From the NCBI GenBank assembly GCA_017409465.1, contig JAFQSQ010000009.1, positions 1-64,000 of the forward strand: a stretch of DNA of 64,000 nucleotides. The letters run 5' to 3'. Below the pieces are notes generated by a model, which saw only the letters and a list, made by a program, of their open reading frames with translations, searched no databases and had not been told where the DNA came from. This DNA is from Akkermansia sp. GTDB taxonomy: Bacteria; Verrucomicrobiota; Verrucomicrobiia; Verrucomicrobiales; Akkermansiaceae. A program made the position numbers and the translations under genes. This document shows, piece after piece, positions 43,830 through 52,681 of this stretch. Each line of letters starts with the position of its first letter. The stretch's first letter is position 1.

Positions 43830-44648
43830 ATGATTATCGACACTCACTGTCACCTGGTCTCGCCTAAGTATCCGCCCCTTGAGGAGGTGAGGGCTGAATC
43901 TCTGGAGCTGGGGGTGGGGCATTGTATCACGCAGGGGACGAATCCGTGGGATTGGGAGAAACACCTGGCGATTGCTGAGCAGATGCCTGATTTTGTATCG
44001 GCCTGTCTGGCTGTCCACCCGAGTGATGCGCATGAGGCTGACGGCGCAGCCATGGAGCGCATGGCTGAGCTCTGTCGCACGCATCGGCTGGCGGCTATCG
44101 GTGAGACGGGGCTGGATTATTTCTGGGATGCCCCGGCGGGGTGGAGCGAGCGTGATTTTCGCATGCGGCAGTGGGAGCTGCTGGAGCAGCACTATGCCCT
44201 CGCCGCGGAGCTGGGGCTCAATATCTCGCTGCATACCCGTGACAAAGTTGGTGCGGGGTCAGCCTGTTTCGATGATGCAGTGGCTATTGCCCGCCAGTTC
44301 CCGGGGGTGCGTCCGGTCTTCCACTGTTTCATCGGCTCGCAGGCTCAGGCGGAGCTGGTATTTGGTGAGCTCAACGGTATGATTTCCTTCACCGGGCTGC
44401 TGACGTTTAAGAAGACTGAGGATGTGCAGGCCGTGGCGGCCTGGTGTCCGCTGGATCGTTTCATGGTGGAGACGGACTCTCCGTATCTCTCGCCCGAGCC
44501 GTTCCGGGGCAAGCTCAATATCCCGGGACGTACCCGATTTGTGGTGGAGAAGATAGCGGCGCTCCGAGGGATGGAGCCGGCGGAAATAGCCGCGGCTACT
44601 ACTCGTAATGCCTGCTCCTTTTTCCGCCTGCCTCAGCTAGCCGTCTGA
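43830..44648 (+). CDS. tatD: TatD-family metal-dependent hydrolase
   Basis: The 272-residue TIM-barrel protein has the N-terminal metal pair DTHCHL (residues 3-8), a Glu in AIGETGLDYFWD near 91, HTR (about 144), FHCF (about 172) and the late Asp in VETDSPYL (about 221). These are the family's metal ligands. TatD enzymes are deoxyribonucleases with 3'-5' exonuclease activity and take part in DNA repair and quality control. The start MIIDTHCHL is favoured by family alignment and the promoter; in-frame Met codons upstream lie inside the promoter. Confidence 0.92.
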   Translation: MIIDTHCHLVSPKYPPLEEVRAESLELGVGHCITQGTNPWDWEKHLAIAEQMPDFVSACLAVHPSDAHEADGAAMERMAELCRTHRLAAIGETGLDYFWDAPAGWSERDFRMRQWELLEQHYALAAELGLNISLHTRDKVGAGSACFDDAVAIARQFPGVRPVFHCFIGSQAQAELVFGELNGMISFTGLLTFKKTEDVQAVAAWCPLDRFMVETDSPYLSPEPFRGKLNIPGRTRFVVEKIAALRGMEPAEIAAATTRNACSFFRLPQLAV

Positions 44649-44784
44649 GACTGAAAGAGCAGAGATTGCCTGGTAAGTTGGGCTGTTTTGTCAGCGGTGC
44701 AACATCGATGCGAATTCGCCTTTCTCGGTTGAGTTTAGGGCGTTTCTGCGATTTGGGGGGGGACATGGAGGACGCCGCAGGGGC

Positions 44785-44814
44785 GCAAAAAAGGCCGCTC
44801 CGAATGGGAGCGGC
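44785..44814 (-). terminator. Terminator of the peptide transporter gene
   Basis: GCCGCTCC (44794-44801) pairs with GGAGCGGC (44807-44814) around a 5-nt loop. On the minus strand a run of six T follows two bases later. Confidence 0.75.
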
Positions 44815-44845
44815 TCGAAGGGAGGGAAGTCTGCTCGGGGCTGCG

Positions 44846-46480
44846 TCAGCTCTCTTCCGGTTCGGCGCGGAAGCCGGGACGAGTGGTGACGATGATGAAG
44901 AGGATGCCGATGATGACGGAGAGCGCCCCATAGATGAGGAAGGTGGAGGTAGCCGCGGGGTCAGAGACGAGCCCGGTCATGTAGATGACGAGGAAGTTGC
45001 CCAGGGTGCTGGTGAGGAACCAGAAGCTGGACACGATACTCTTGAGGCTCTTGCCGGCGGCGGTGTAGGCGTACTCCAGCCCGGTGGTGCTCACCAGAAT
45101 CTCAGAGATGGTGATGAGGAAGTAGGGGATGCACTGCCAGAGGATGCTGAGAGACTCGCCGGCATCCAGTCGGGCCTGCAGCCAGGCAACGGCACCGTAG
45201 GAGACACCCGCCAGGATGATACCGATGCCCATGCGCTTGAGCGGGGTGCTCCACTTGCCGATGTAGGGGTAGACGCAGAGGGTGATGAGCGGTACGAAAA
45301 TCATTACCAGCAGAGGGTTGAAGCTCTGTATCTCCTCGGCGCCGAAGCGGAAGTTGATAGCAGAGAAGTAAACCGGGGTCATTTCCTTGCCCTGGATGAC
45401 CCAGCTGGACATCGTCTGGTCAAACAGGCTCCAGAAGGGGATAATCATCGCAAAGACGGCCAGCACCCGCAGCAGGTTGCTGGTGGCGCGTCGGTCGCTT
45501 TCGGAGTAGCGGGCGGCGGTCAGTTCGCTGCCACGGTAGAGACGGGTACCCAGCACCCCCATGAACCCGCGTATGCCGAAGGTTTCGGCCAGCTTGAGGG
45601 CTGCGGCCAGGATAGCTGCTACGTAGAGCAGGATGGAAGCCAAACCGCAGAGTGAGGCGGTGGTGGCACTGCCGCCGCTGAGGCTGACCAGCTGCTCACC
45701 GCCATTCTTGGCCCAGTACCCCAGCAGGATGACGATGGGGGCTATCACGATGAAGGCTGCGATGCCCAGAGCGGTGTTGGTAGCGGCAGTTACAGCGGCG
45801 CCTCCGAAGCGTTCGCAGGCCGTCGGCGCGCCTCGGAAGATGCGGCAGAGCAGGGCTGGCAGGAAGGTGGGCTGGGTGGGGGGAATGTGTTTGTACTGTT
45901 TGCGTCCCAACCAGAAGATGAGGGTGGCCAGACCCATGAAGATGCCCGGGATACCGAATGCCCAGCTGTAGCCCCAGGTCTGGCGCACCCACGGTATCAC
46001 CAGGAAGGAGAAGAAGGAGCCCAGGTTGATGGACCAGTAGAACGCCGCATACACGCGGGTCATGACGGCCGGCTCTTTCCTGGCATCTACCTGGTCGCCC
46101 ACGAAGGCGGAGACGCAGGGTTTGATGCCGCCCGCTCCCAGTGCGATGATGAAGAGACCGATGAAGAGGATGTAGCGGCGCATCTCGATGCTCTCTGTCA
46201 GATCTGCCGTAGCCAGTACGCCGTGCCCGAGGCAGTAGAAGAGCGAGATATAGAGGATGGTGCGGTAGCGCCCCAGAAAGCGGTCGGCAATCCAGGCTCC
46301 CAGCAGGGGCAGGATATAGATGCCGGCCAGGAAGAGGTGCGCCACCTCGACGGCGGAGCTCTCACTCATGGCGAGCATGCCGGTCATGTATAGCACGAGG
46401 ATGCTGCGCATGCCGTAGAAACTGAAGCGTTCGCAGGCTTCATTGCCTACGATGAACTTGGTCTGGGAGGGGAGGGACAT
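44846..46480 (-). CDS. POT/PTR2-family proton-dependent oligopeptide transporter
   Basis: The 544-residue protein has the ExxERF motif (VGNEACERFSFYGMR, about 11-25) and the PTR2 signature region (FIIALGAGGIKPCVSAFVGD, with VYAAFYWSINLGSFFS after it). About fourteen membrane helices are present. Members import di- and tripeptides with protons across the inner membrane. The start at 46480 (MSLPSQTKF) is chosen because the residues ahead of it are not conserved in the family. It is probably monocistronic. Confidence 0.92.
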   Translation of the reverse strand: MSLPSQTKFIVGNEACERFSFYGMRSILVLYMTGMLAMSESSAVEVAHLFLAGIYILPLLGAWIADRFLGRYRTILYISLFYCLGHGVLATADLTESIEMRRYILFIGLFIIALGAGGIKPCVSAFVGDQVDARKEPAVMTRVYAAFYWSINLGSFFSFLVIPWVRQTWGYSWAFGIPGIFMGLATLIFWLGRKQYKHIPPTQPTFLPALLCRIFRGAPTACERFGGAAVTAATNTALGIAAFIVIAPIVILLGYWAKNGGEQLVSLSGGSATTASLCGLASILLYVAAILAAALKLAETFGIRGFMGVLGTRLYRGSELTAARYSESDRRATSNLLRVLAVFAMIIPFWSLFDQTMSSWVIQGKEMTPVYFSAINFRFGAEEIQSFNPLLVMIFVPLITLCVYPYIGKWSTPLKRMGIGIILAGVSYGAVAWLQARLDAGESLSILWQCIPYFLITISEILVSTTGLEYAYTAAGKSLKSIVSSFWFLTSTLGNFLVIYMTGLVSDPAATSTFLIYGALSVIIGILFIIVTTRPGFRAEPEES

Positions 46481-46594
46481 GGTTGTCTGGTGGTGAGGTT
46501 CGGAAAAAAACGCATGCACAGCTCCGGGGGGCGGTGGCTGTGCATGGGGTGTATCGCGGCTTTCGCCGTGGGTGTCGAAAAACGGAAGAATGGG

Positions 46595-48346
46595 TTACTG
46601 ATTGTTCCGGGGAGGAAGCGTGACGTGGAGACGGCGGTAGGCGTTGGACAGCCAGTCAAGCACCAGCATACTGCGCAGCTGCTCGTTCTGAGACGGAATC
46701 ATGATGAATGCCTTCTGGGCGTTGTACTCCTGCGAGTCTTCGCAGGTGCGGCGTGTCACGGCGCTGATGCGGGCTCCCTCAGGGGTGATGATGATGGGCG
46801 CCAGCTTGCCGCTGGGTACGCTGAGCAGCGCCTGTGTCTCCAGGTGAGCGGGGACGTCGTTGCCGGCCATGATGCCGATGCCGACGGGGCCGAAATCCTC
46901 TACGGCTGCACCGGCTGCCGCTGCTTTGGCAAAGACGGCGTCAATGCCCTCTGCCTCGGCGGCCTTCATCTCGTCGTAGAGCTTATTGGCGGCAATCTCG
47001 AGAGCATTGTCGGCACGCTCTTTTTTCAGGTCTGCCAGAGCCTGCTCGCGGGCTGCTTCGTAGGGCAGCACCTGGGGCACCTCGATGGCCTCGACTCGCA
47101 GGAAGACGAGATTACCGGCGTCGGAGGTGAAGTAACCGCGTACCTGAGTGATACCGGCAAGGTCATCAGCCTTGCCTGCTTGGGCTGCGGCCTCGTAATC
47201 AGCCGGAGCAGGGGCGGTCTCTACTTCGGTAAAGGCGATGTCGGCCAGTGCGACTCGCTTGCCGTTGTGGTTGACCTCAGCCTGAAGCTCTGCAGGGGCT
47301 TCGGCGCGGGTGCAGAGGGCGTAGGTGGTGTGGGAGCTGCCGTCTGCCGTTTTGTAGGTGAAGGCTTCGTTTTCCGGGTTCTCGGCGGCGCCCTCCAGCA
47401 GCTTGTCAAAGCCCTTGCCGTTGGCCAGGGAAAGATCCTGCATGATGATGTCGGCGGTGGCCATGAGCGCTTCGAGGGAGGATTCCTTGGCCGGCGTCAG
47501 CGTGTAGAGCGAGACGATGCGGCGCTCGGTGCTCTTGTAGTTCTCCTTGTGCCCATCCCAGTAGGCTTTGATTTCCTCCTCGGAGGGGTCAGCCGGTGCT
47601 GAGACAGCCGAAGCGGGCAGCCAGGCAGTCTTGCCGCTGAGTTTCTGGGTCATGGCATCGATGAGTGCCGAGGTGCTCTTACCCTGGTAGCGCAGGTCAT
47701 CCGTAAGCATGGCCGTGAGAACCTCCCAGACCATGACATCAGCCACGAGTGAGCGGAACGCCGCTTCCTGTGCATTGTTGGCTACGCCTTTGTAGGTGCC
47801 GCTCATGCGGTGGTAGAGCGCCTGGTCAAAGCTGCCATCGCTCTTGCGGAATGCCGGCATAGCCTGGATATAGGCGTCAATCTGCTCCCGGGAGGGGGCG
47901 ATGCCGAGCTGGGCTGCTTCCTGCTGCAGTACGGCGCGGTTGACGGCGATGTTGAGCTCGGCCTCCTCTGAGCCGCCGTAGCACCAGAGCTGCAGCGTGT
48001 CCTGCAGCAGATTGACCAGACGGTCATATTCGGGGTGTTGCTGTGCGTAGGCCTGCATGGCGGCCGTCTCATCAGCGCTGAGCTGGTCGTCATCATTGGT
48101 GTCGAAACGGTCGCGCAGTTTGCCGTACGTAGCACTCTGGAGCTCCTGGATGTAGTTGCGTCCGCCCTCACCGAGAGAGAGTGTGTCGGGGTAGGAATAG
48201 CCGGTGCCGTTGACTTCGATGTAGGCATCGCGCCCAATCATGCTGCCTTTGTCGGCATAGTCCATCAGGACCAGACCGAAGCCCACGCCGATGACGGCGA
48301 TGAGTACAATCAGCGAGTTTTTGCGGATCAGTTCGAGTACGCTCAT
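46595..48346 (-). CDS. PpiD/SurA-like membrane-anchored chaperone with EF-hand loop
   Basis: The 583-residue protein has one N-terminal membrane helix (NSLIVLIAVIGVGFGLVLM) and a periplasmic body with the SurA/PpiD N-terminal helical pattern (IAVNRAVLQQEAAQLGIAPS; PAFRKSDGSFDQALYHRM). Such proteins assist folding of exported proteins at the Sec exit. A peptidyl-prolyl isomerase domain may be present in the middle but is not clear by eye. Near residues 80-92, DTNDDDQLSADE matches the EF-hand calcium loop (acidic at 1, 3, 5 and 12), which PpiD does not normally carry. The chosen start MSVLELIRKN precedes the membrane helix directly. Confidence 0.8.
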   Translation of the reverse strand: MSVLELIRKNSLIVLIAVIGVGFGLVLMDYADKGSMIGRDAYIEVNGTGYSYPDTLSLGEGGRNYIQELQSATYGKLRDRFDTNDDDQLSADETAAMQAYAQQHPEYDRLVNLLQDTLQLWCYGGSEEAELNIAVNRAVLQQEAAQLGIAPSREQIDAYIQAMPAFRKSDGSFDQALYHRMSGTYKGVANNAQEAAFRSLVADVMVWEVLTAMLTDDLRYQGKSTSALIDAMTQKLSGKTAWLPASAVSAPADPSEEEIKAYWDGHKENYKSTERRIVSLYTLTPAKESSLEALMATADIIMQDLSLANGKGFDKLLEGAAENPENEAFTYKTADGSSHTTYALCTRAEAPAELQAEVNHNGKRVALADIAFTEVETAPAPADYEAAAQAGKADDLAGITQVRGYFTSDAGNLVFLRVEAIEVPQVLPYEAAREQALADLKKERADNALEIAANKLYDEMKAAEAEGIDAVFAKAAAAGAAVEDFGPVGIGIMAGNDVPAHLETQALLSVPSGKLAPIIITPEGARISAVTRRTCEDSQEYNAQKAFIMIPSQNEQLRSMLVLDWLSNAYRRLHVTLPPRNNQ

Positions 48347-48408
48347 GGTATTGGTGGTGGAAAATGGATACTGCGTTGCCGCTCGCACGCGCGAAAGGCA
48401 ACGCGCCT

Positions 48409-48436
48409 ATTCTAGCGGATTCTCTACGCGTTGCAA
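48409..48436 (-). promoter_or_regulatory. Predicted promoter of the PpiD-like gene
   Basis: On the minus strand, TTGCAA (48431-48436), a 16-bp spacer and TAGAAT (48409-48414). The leader is about 55 nt. The rest of 48347-48671 has no gene that can be supported. Confidence 0.5.
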
Positions 48437-48619
48437 GCAAGAAAACGCCTCCTTGTGTCATGAGAGGGCGCAGACGGCCGCGCGCATTGCTTCAAAAATC
48501 GAAGCCAGTGAGAAACCGACATTCTGTCTACGATGATTCAGTTTTAGGTTTGGTTATGTTACAACAGGAAAATATCCCACATTGTATCTGCGGGGAGCAT
48601 GAGGAGGGGTAAAGGTGTA

Positions 48620-48645
48620 AGAAGAATGCCCGCCGGATAGCGGGC
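48620..48645 (-). terminator. Possible terminator of the MFS-PlsC gene
   Basis: GCCCGC (48628-48633) pairs with GCGGGC (48640-48645), followed on the minus strand by ATTCTTCTT. The stem is short and the U-run interrupted. Confidence 0.5.
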
Positions 48646-48671
48646 TTGGGGAGGGGATTGTGTTGACTATG

Positions 48672-51320
48672 TTACGCCAGCTCGGCGAGGAAGCCGCTTT
48701 CATCGAGGTAGATATTGTCGGGGAGGCTGTAGGGGCCTGCGAGGGAGGGGCCTTCGACAACGGCGTTGGCGCCGCCGGGGGCAGAGCTGACTCGGTAGCC
48801 GGGGAGGAGAAGACCGCGGGTGCGCGGGCGGGCTCCCAGTTGGATGGTGCCGTCGCGCATCTTGAAGACGCTGTGGCACATACTCATGGAGATGACGGTG
48901 CCGGACGGGGTGGCCAGGCAGGGGCGCCAGCGCATGTTGGGCGTAGAGATGGCAGGGCTGCCGCTGAAGTCATAGAAGGGAATCTGGCGCGGCGGGATGG
49001 TGGTGAGCAGGATGCGGCGCATGGTTTTACCGCCCACAATCTGGGAGATATTGGTGGGCAGGGTTTCCTGCGGCGCATCGATGAGCTGGACGGGAGTGTG
49101 GGTGATGATGGGCCAGAGTACGCTGAGCACGAGTTCCTGCGGTTCGCCGTTGCCCACGGTGGTGAGCAGACGGTGGCGACGCTCCTTGAGAGCGTTGACG
49201 CGGCGCACCTGGCAGGCGTTCATCCAGTGGCGGTGCAGGGCGAGCAGGTTACTCGTGCCCTCAATCAGAAGCTCAAGCCATTTGCGAGCCAGCCCCTGAT
49301 GCTCGGGAGATGGGCTGCGGCTGATGACTGCTGCGGCGATCTGAATGCCGGTGAGCTCGCCGCCGGGGTAGAAGACGAGAGGTTTCTTGCCGATGTCTTC
49401 CAGCGAGCGCAGCAGCAACTCGCGCCCGGCGCTGTCAGCGGTTTCCAGACTCTTGGCTGAGAGATTGCGGAAGGCGCGCAAGACTGCACGGCTGTTGAAG
49501 GTCTCCGGATCCATAGGCTCACCGACGGCTACGGTGAAGGGATAGGGTATCTCGCGCGGAAGCTTGGTGAAGAAACGGCTGCGGTGGTAGGAGAAGATGC
49601 TGCCCCAGAGCCCGTCCATGTATACCGGAATGATGGTGGCATGAGCTCGGCGGGCAATCATCTCCATCCCTCGGCGGATGGGGGTGAGGCAGCCGCTGCG
49701 GGTCAGTTGTCCCTCGGGGAAGATACAGATGAGGTCGCCGTTTTCGATTCCCTTGGCGGCGTTCATGATGGCTTCACGCGGGTTCTTGCTGGAGATGGGG
49801 AGGGAGTTGAAGATTTCGAGTACCCAACTCAGCATTCGCATCGTCGTGAATTCTTCGGCTACGATGAACCGCACGGGGCGCGGACACACCATGGTCAGGA
49901 AGAGGGCGTCGGCAAAGGTGGTGTGGTTCACCACCAGCAGGGCACCGCCGCGCTCGGGCAGACGCTCAATGTTCACGCAGCGTGGGCGGTAGAAGAGCCG
50001 CATGACCCAGATGCCCAGCATACGGATGAGCTCCTGGGGGATGAGTCGCAGGGTCGAGATGAGGATGAAGCCGCTCATCAGGAAGAGGACGAAGAACTGT
50101 GTCTGCGGTGTGGCACCATACTCATGCATGAGCCAGATGAAGACGACGGCGACCAGACCCATGAGGTTGTCGATGAGGTTGCCGGCGGCGATGATGCTGC
50201 CTCGGTTGGCGGGGTCGCAGTTGTCCTGCAGGTAGGTGTTGAGCGGAGCCATGAAGATGGCTCCAAAGGCACCGGTAAGAGCCAGCAGAGCGTTGCTCAC
50301 GTAGGTGTTGACCTCAAATATCGTCAGTAGCAGTGTGCAGAGGGTGATGCCTAGTGCACCCAGGGGAATGAGCCCCAGTTCGTTCTTGCCGCGGCAGAGC
50401 AGGGAGGCAATGATGCCGCCGGTGATGACGCCGCCGCCCAGCCAGGCCATCAGGATACCGCTCTGCATACTGAAGTCGACGCTCGGATCGGCTATCTGCA
50501 AATCTTTGGCTATCTGGATGAGGATGAGGAAGAGTGAGCCTGCCAGACACCAGAAGTAAGAGAGGCCGATTTCGCTCAGGCGCAGTTCGCGGTTGTTCCA
50601 CAGGTATTTAATCTGACCGAAGTGCTCGTAGAACAGGCTCCAGCTGAACTTGCGCGTTGGCTTGGAATGATAGCGAGGTACCAGGAATGAGGCTGCGGTG
50701 ACGACCCCTGCCAGCGAGAGAAAGACCCAGGTGGGCAGTATCACGGCGTTCCAGCCCGCTTCTTCCACGGCGTCCGGTTGCAGCGAGTATCCTTCCAGCA
50801 GGTGGCTGAACCAGAAGAAAACGCCTATCTGGGCGGCCAGCAACACGAAGACCATGCTGGTTTCGATGATGGTGGAGCCGAACCCGATGTAGCGTGAGCC
50901 GAGCAGATCCTTGACGATGCCTTTCTTGGCAGGCGACAGGATGGTAGCCTGCGTGGCAAAGATGGCGAACCAGATGATGGCGGCGCGCATGTCGTGCTGG
51001 TAGAAGCAGAAGAGCATGCAGCTCATCACGATAATCTGCGCAAAACTCATCACCTGAATGATGCGTGTCTTGCAGAAGCAATCAGCCAGCCATCCCACCA
51101 GCGGCGCAAACAGGATGTAGGGAAGCACGAATATCGCACCCAACATGTACTCCAGCGTGCTGCCATCGGCACCCCACAGCCACACGCCCAGCGGTATCAG
51201 CAAAAATTGTACCGCCTTTTCGTTGAATGCATTCTGCGCCTGTACCGCTACGAGTGTCCAGAAACCGGTCCATTCCTTGCGGGTTGGCTCTTTGTAAAAT
51301 TCATCAGAATCTTCTGCCAT
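48672..51320 (-). CDS. LplT-like MFS transporter fused to PlsC acyltransferase, with decayed ligase-like tail
   Basis: The 882-residue protein has about twelve MFS helices (1 to about 420, resembling lysophospholipid flippase LplT), then a PlsC acyltransferase (about 440-630) with intact catalytic NHTTFAD near 463 and FPEGQLTRSG near 530. The last 240 residues follow the order of an ANL ligase. RSLEDIGKKPLVFYPGGELT matches its start and TRGLLLPGYRV with VEGPSLAGPY its late region. The ATP-binding P-loop and the GYGLTE motif are missing. Function is probably flipping and reacylation of lysophospholipids. The ligase partner is likely the protein at 4504-6681. The start MAEDSDEFY follows a promoter at 51341-51370. 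Confidence 0.85.
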   Translation of the reverse strand: MAEDSDEFYKEPTRKEWTGFWTLVAVQAQNAFNEKAVQFLLIPLGVWLWGADGSTLEYMLGAIFVLPYILFAPLVGWLADCFCKTRIIQVMSFAQIIVMSCMLFCFYQHDMRAAIIWFAIFATQATILSPAKKGIVKDLLGSRYIGFGSTIIETSMVFVLLAAQIGVFFWFSHLLEGYSLQPDAVEEAGWNAVILPTWVFLSLAGVVTAASFLVPRYHSKPTRKFSWSLFYEHFGQIKYLWNNRELRLSEIGLSYFWCLAGSLFLILIQIAKDLQIADPSVDFSMQSGILMAWLGGGVITGGIIASLLCRGKNELGLIPLGALGITLCTLLLTIFEVNTYVSNALLALTGAFGAIFMAPLNTYLQDNCDPANRGSIIAAGNLIDNLMGLVAVVFIWLMHEYGATPQTQFFVLFLMSGFILISTLRLIPQELIRMLGIWVMRLFYRPRCVNIERLPERGGALLVVNHTTFADALFLTMVCPRPVRFIVAEEFTTMRMLSWVLEIFNSLPISSKNPREAIMNAAKGIENGDLICIFPEGQLTRSGCLTPIRRGMEMIARRAHATIIPVYMDGLWGSIFSYHRSRFFTKLPREIPYPFTVAVGEPMDPETFNSRAVLRAFRNLSAKSLETADSAGRELLLRSLEDIGKKPLVFYPGGELTGIQIAAAVISRSPSPEHQGLARKWLELLIEGTSNLLALHRHWMNACQVRRVNALKERRHRLLTTVGNGEPQELVLSVLWPIITHTPVQLIDAPQETLPTNISQIVGGKTMRRILLTTIPPRQIPFYDFSGSPAISTPNMRWRPCLATPSGTVISMSMCHSVFKMRDGTIQLGARPRTRGLLLPGYRVSSAPGGANAVVEGPSLAGPYSLPDNIYLDESGFLAELA

Positions 51321-51340
51321 ATGTAGAGATGATACCAAGC

Positions 51341-51370
51341 ATATTATCTCACAAATACGGCAGGAATCAA
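51341..51370 (-). promoter_or_regulatory. Predicted promoter of the MFS-PlsC gene
   Basis: On the minus strand, TTGATT (51365-51370), an 18-bp spacer and TAATAT (51341-51346). The leader is about 15 nt. Confidence 0.45.
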
Positions 51371-51482
51371 GCCTATTCAACGTTTATGAACGCTGTGGCA
51401 GGAAAAAATGCGGAGGCGTAGGCAGAACCCTCGGTGGAGCAGGGGTGAGCTAACGCGATTTCGCTGATGCGGGATGCGTTTT

Positions 51483-52055
51483 TTACTCTTCTGCTGCCTT
51501 TTTTATGGCCGGGAGCATGTAGAATCTCTCATGTGACTTCGAGGGGAGCATATACCGCGGGGTCGTGTGGAGCTTATGGCGGCGGCGGTATATTTCGGCT
51601 CGTTCGCAAGTGCCGATACCGCAGGTCAGCGACAGGTAGTTGATTTTATCGCCGTTTTCTCGCAGGAACTCCAGCTCGATGAAAGTGAAGAATGATGGCC
51701 CCAGCATCATCTGCTGCATGTCTGCCTGCATTTTGTCCCATGCTTCCCGACTGAGAGGCGGCATATCCTGTAGCTGAGGTATGATTTCCTGTACGGTGGA
51801 GAGCTCTTCGTCACTCAGCGGGATGATGGTGTCCGGGCGGTCGCCGCGAGAAGCGTGGATGATGCGTACCTGTGCCCGGGCTGCCTGAGCCGCCGCTTTT
51901 TTCAGGTCGGTCAGCGTATCACTTTCGCCTTGGTGGCGTTCGATGTATTGGGCGTATTTCTCGTCGAGTTCGCGGGCTTCCTGATATTGTTCTATGAGCT
52001 CGCAGGAGTTCAGCAGCAGGGTGCAGAGGATAGCGGGGAGAAAATATTTCTTCAT
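51483..52055 (-). CDS. Predicted lipoprotein of unknown function
   Basis: Not recognised. The precursor of 190 residues starts MKKYFLPAILCTLLLNSC, with Cys after LLNS forming a lipobox. A charged helical segment follows (EQYQEARELDEKYAQYIERH), then a mixed region, and the C-terminal third holds beta segments and several basic residues. The start at 52055 rather than 52115 gives a proper signal peptide. It is downstream of the 52160 gene on the same strand, with a hairpin between them. Confidence 0.7.
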   Translation of the reverse strand: MKKYFLPAILCTLLLNSCELIEQYQEARELDEKYAQYIERHQGESDTLTDLKKAAAQAARAQVRIIHASRGDRPDTIIPLSDEELSTVQEIIPQLQDMPPLSREAWDKMQADMQQMMLGPSFFTFIELEFLRENGDKINYLSLTCGIGTCERAEIYRRRHKLHTTPRYMLPSKSHERFYMLPAIKKAAEE

Positions 52056-52091
52056 GTTTGAGAGCAAGGGAGGGTGTTGGGCTGACAGGAC

Positions 52092-52132
52092 AAAACGTAC
52101 GGTGAGTTCGTGCAAACTCTACCGCACGTTTT
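52092..52132 (-). terminator. Terminator between two small envelope genes
   Basis: A long imperfect stem joins 52092-52108 with 52114-52132 (AAAACGT at one end, ACGTTTT at the other). On the minus strand it ends in TTTT. It should terminate the 52160-52492 transcript. Confidence 0.6.
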
Positions 52133-52159
52133 GAGGAAAGAGAGATGTAAGATTCGCTA

Positions 52160-52492
52160 TCAGAAGCGGATGGTGTAGTCGGCGGGGTCACGAGGTGCCT
52201 CCGGGGCGCGGTCGCAGGGAGGCAGCATGTTGTTGAGGTGGCGCTTCATGATGGTCTTCTTCATGCCGGCATCGTTGCGGACAGCCTGTTCGACTGATTC
52301 CTTGATTTCTGCGGCGCGTTTTTTCTCGGTCTTGGCGCGAGCCTTGGCGCAGCGCTCCAGACTGGCTTTCTGGGCGGGAGTAGCCACAGACTTGAGTCCC
52401 TCAGTGGAGAGATCCTTTTCGGTGAGGGTGGGCGCAGCCATTGCCACGGATGCGGCAAGCACGGTCAGGGAGAGAAGAGAAAGAGTTTTCAT
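52160..52492 (-). CDS. Small exported protein, unknown function
   Basis: The 110-residue precursor has a signal peptide (MKTLSLLSLTVLAASVAMA). The mature part is a charged helix rich in Lys, Arg, Ala and Glu (KASLERCAKARAKTEKKRAA), then a Pro-rich end APEAPRDPADYTIRF. The last residues, YTIRF, are almost the same as the YTVRF end of the secreted protein at 57167-57436. Two cysteines could form a disulfide. No family is recognised. Confidence 0.65.
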   Translation of the reverse strand: MKTLSLLSLTVLAASVAMAAPTLTEKDLSTEGLKSVATPAQKASLERCAKARAKTEKKRAAEIKESVEQAVRNDAGMKKTIMKRHLNNMLPPCDRAPEAPRDPADYTIRF

Positions 52493-52513
52493 GCTGTGGA
52501 AAATGATACTCTG

Positions 52514-52541
52514 AGTATAGAGAAAGGGTGGCGTATGTCAA
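52514..52541 (-). promoter_or_regulatory. Predicted promoter of the small exported protein
   Basis: On the minus strand, TTGACA (52536-52541), a 16-bp spacer and TATACT (52514-52519), with a leader of about 15 nt. Confidence 0.5.
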
Positions 52542-52681
52542 GCTCATTTTTATCTGTTGGTGGTACTTTGGTACAAAAAAACGCGCAGGAACGGAGAAAT
52601 GCTGCGTCAAATCGTCTCCCCTGAGCTCGGTAAGGACGATTCGTTCGAGGGTGGTGTCAGCGATGACGGATTTGTGCAGAA

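Noticed and set aside
43617..44234. 205-codon minus-strand frame overlapping tatD
   Set aside because: Antisense to tatD and through its promoter; no coding features.
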